NCBI GenBank assembly: GCA_038277395.1
Contig: CM076191.1
Coordinates: 174,514,552-174,578,551 of the forward strand
Origin: Dryocosmus kuriphilus
Taxonomy: Eukaryota; Arthropoda; Insecta; Hymenoptera; Cynipidae
Direction: 5' to 3'
DNA: 64,000 bases
The notes under the pieces were generated by a model. That model ran no database searches and was not told where the DNA came from. It was given only the letters and a program-made list of their open reading frames with translations. Both the position numbers and the translations under genes were made by a program. How positions within the stretch are numbered: the first letter of the stretch is position 1; every line of letters starts with the position of its first letter. Shown here piece after piece: positions 62,219 through 64,000 of the stretch.

Positions 62219-64000
62219 CTATTATACTTTAATCAAAAAAATATGAGTTACAATTTCATGTTTATTTTTACGTTACATAGAATTCATTTTCAAGAACTCA
62301 GTTGCTTCTTTTTAATTTTTATTTTATTTATTGTTTAAGAACTAATGAAAAAAAATAAAGATAAATAAGATTATTCCACAAATTGGATTCTCAATATTAT
62401 AGAAAAAAAAGATTGCTTTCTGGATAACCGACTTAGCACACTAAAAATTAAATATTTCTACATCAAGAGCAGTAAAAATAAAAAAAGTCGGAGTCCGACA
62501 AGTTTGCCTAGAAAGCTAAAGAAAAATAATTGAAAATTTCTTTAGAATATCGATTTTCGAGTCTGCTCTTCTCATTTTAGAAAAAAAGTGATTTTGCGGC
62601 TCACTCTAACTATTATTCTTTAATCAAAAAAATATGAGTTACAATTTCATGTTCATTTTTACATTACATAGAATTCATTTGCAAGAACTCACTTGCTTCT
62701 TTTCAATTTTTATTTTATTTATTGTTTAAGAACTAATGAAAAAAAATAAAGATAAATAAGATTATTCCACAAAGTGGATTCTCAATATTATAGAAAAAAA
62801 AGATTGCTTTCTGGATAACCGACTTAGCACACTAAAAATTAAATATTTCTACATCAAGAGCAGTAAAAATAAAAAAAGTCGGAGTCCGACAAGTTTGCCT
62901 AGAAAGCTAAAGAAAAATAATTGAAAATTTCTTTAGAATATCGATTTTCGAGTCTGCTCTTTTCATTTTAGAAAAAAAGTGATTTTGCGGCTCACTCTAA
63001 CTATTATTCTTTAATCAAAAAAATATGAGTTACAATTTCATGTTCATTTTTACATTACATAGAATTCATTTGCAAGAACTCACTTGCTTCTTTTTAATTT
63101 TTATTTTATTTATTGTTTAAGAACTAATGAAAAAAAATAAAGATAAATAAGATTATTCCACAAAGTGGATTCTCAATATTATAGAAAAAAAAGATTGCTT
63201 TCTGGATAACCGACTTAGCACACTAAAAATTAAATATTTCTACATCAAGAGCAGTAAAAATAAAAAAAGTCGGAGTCCGACAAGTTTGCCTAGAAAGCTA
63301 AAGAAGAATAATTGAAAATTTCTTTAGAATATCGATTTTCGAGTCTGCTCTTTTCATTTTAGAAAAAAAGTGATTTTGCGGCTCACTCTAACTATTATTC
63401 TTTAATCAAAAAAATATGAGTTACAATTTCATGTTCATTTTTACGGTACATAGAATTCATTTGCAAGAACTCACTTGCTTCTTTGTAATTTTTATTTTAT
63501 TTATTGTTTAAGAACTAATGAAAAAAAATAAAGATAAATAAGATTATTCCACAAAGTGGATTCTCAATATTATAGAAAAAAAAGATTGCTTTCTGGATAA
63601 CCGACTTAGCACACTAAAAATTAAATATTTCTACATCAAGAGCAGTAAAAATAAAAAAAGTCGGAGTCCGAAAAGGTTGCCTAGAAAGCTAAAGAAAAAT
63701 CATTGAAAATTTCTTTAGAATATCGATTTTCGAGTCTGCTCTTTTCATTTAAAAAAAAAGTGATTTTGCGGCTCACTCTAACTATTATTCTTTAATCAAA
63801 AAAATATGAGTTGCAATTTCATGTTCATTTTTACGTTACATAGAATTCATTTTCAAGAACTCAGTTGCTTCTTTTTAATTTTTATTTTATTTATTGTTTA
63901 AGAACTAATGAAAAAAAATAAAGATAAATAAGATTATTCTACAAAGTGGATTCTCAATATTATATAGAAAAAAAAGATTGCTTTCTGGATAACCGACGTA

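Larger units (their letters stand above)
16903..64000 (+). other. dpr intron after Ig2 exon, at least 47 kb, end not reached
   Basis: It starts with GTAAGT. No further dpr exon was found. The content is a Merlin transposon, foldback elements, three GC-hairpin elements and a satellite array that continues past the window end. That the next dpr exon lies beyond is inferred from the open exon phase; a wrong join in the assembly cannot be excluded. Confidence 0.75.
32145..64000. repeat. Satellite array, ~391-bp unit, about 70 short units plus five long units
   Basis: Counted from TCTGGATAACCGAC, successive units start for example at 39932, 40324 and 40715, giving 391-392 bp. Constant landmarks are CTTAGCACACTAAAAATTAA, AGTCGGAGTCCGA, ATATCGATTTTCGAGTCTGC, TTTTGCGGCTCACTCTAAC and ATAGAATTCATTT. 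Units near the left edge differ most (GGATAACTGACTTAGC, TTATTATTTAAGCAACC), and internal ones are nearly identical. Five units carry an extra ~0.9 kb. The array runs off the window end. No unit holds a significant ORF; the repeated minus-strand ORF of about 63 codons is one AT-rich frame recurring. Confidence 0.97.
55900..64000. repeat. ~4.26-kb higher-order block, two copies (second runs to the window end)
   Basis: Rare variants recur at a constant offset of about 4253-4262 bp: TTTTTGTTTTATTTATTG (56010/60270), GACCTAGCAC (56513/60775), long units L4/L5 (57063/61322), CTTCTTTTCAATTTT (58443/62696), CTTCTTTGTAATTTT (59225/63478) and AGAAAAATCATTGAAA (59441/63700). The whole block, including the long unit, was duplicated recently. 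Confidence 0.88.

Noticed and set aside
32145..64000. CRISPR-like appearance of regularly spaced repeats
   Set aside because: The whole 391-bp unit is conserved with no variable spacers, in an insect-type genome.
1..64000. A viral or polydnavirus-derived region
   Set aside because: No viral structural or replication genes, circle-junction motifs or coding clusters were seen; the content is explained by DNA transposons, SINEs and a satellite.

Overview
This is a eukaryotic, AT-rich, repeat-dense window, almost certainly from an insect; Hymenoptera fits, but the order is inferred. The only host gene I can support is a member of the dpr (defective proboscis extension response) immunoglobulin-domain family on the + strand. 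Two coding exons are visible, 1-142 and 16754-16902. They join in frame and together encode most of the second Ig domain. Everything else is intronic: a 16.6-kb intron between the two exons and at least 47 kb after the second one.

Left intron (143-16753). It is packed with inverted-repeat ('foldback') elements. 531-2832 is a foldback with a tRNA-derived SINE in its loop. 2872-6794 is a mariner-type foldback with a broken transposase gene in one arm and a second SINE in its loop. 7766-9228 is a foldback whose arms are made of ~160-bp tandem repeats. Next come small MITE-like elements (about 9.9-12.3 kb), a P-element-like remnant that keeps only a THAP-domain exon (about 12.57-15.06 kb), and a repeat-built element at about 15.4-16.3 kb.

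Right intron, first part (16903-31409). It begins with an apparently complete Merlin DNA transposon (17150-19550) with 9-bp target-site duplications and a full-length transposase ORF whose presumed first catalytic Asp reads Asn. Then follow a 4.3-kb foldback (19653-23923) filled with short degenerate repeats, a ~170-bp tandem repeat, another MITE, and three copies of a GC-hairpin/(GACAAC)n element. One of those three copies is split by a 1.2-kb near-perfect palindrome.

Right intron, second part (about 31.6 kb to the window end). This is a satellite array, still running at position 64000. The basic unit is ~391 bp, with about 70 copies, interrupted by five long units that each carry an extra ~0.9 kb. 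The array has higher-order structure: a 1,173-bp trimer and a ~4.26-kb duplicated block. Each long unit carries, on the minus strand, the same 81-bp exon-like segment with a splice acceptor and a donor, which may be a captured host exon. Several units are full of indels in a way that suggests assembly or polishing error.

No prokaryotic genes, CRISPR array, rRNA or intact tRNA gene was seen. The most unusual points are the satellite with its exon-bearing long units, the concentration of long hairpin-forming elements in one neuronal-gene intron, and the two SINEs that share a central motif and both sit in foldback loops.
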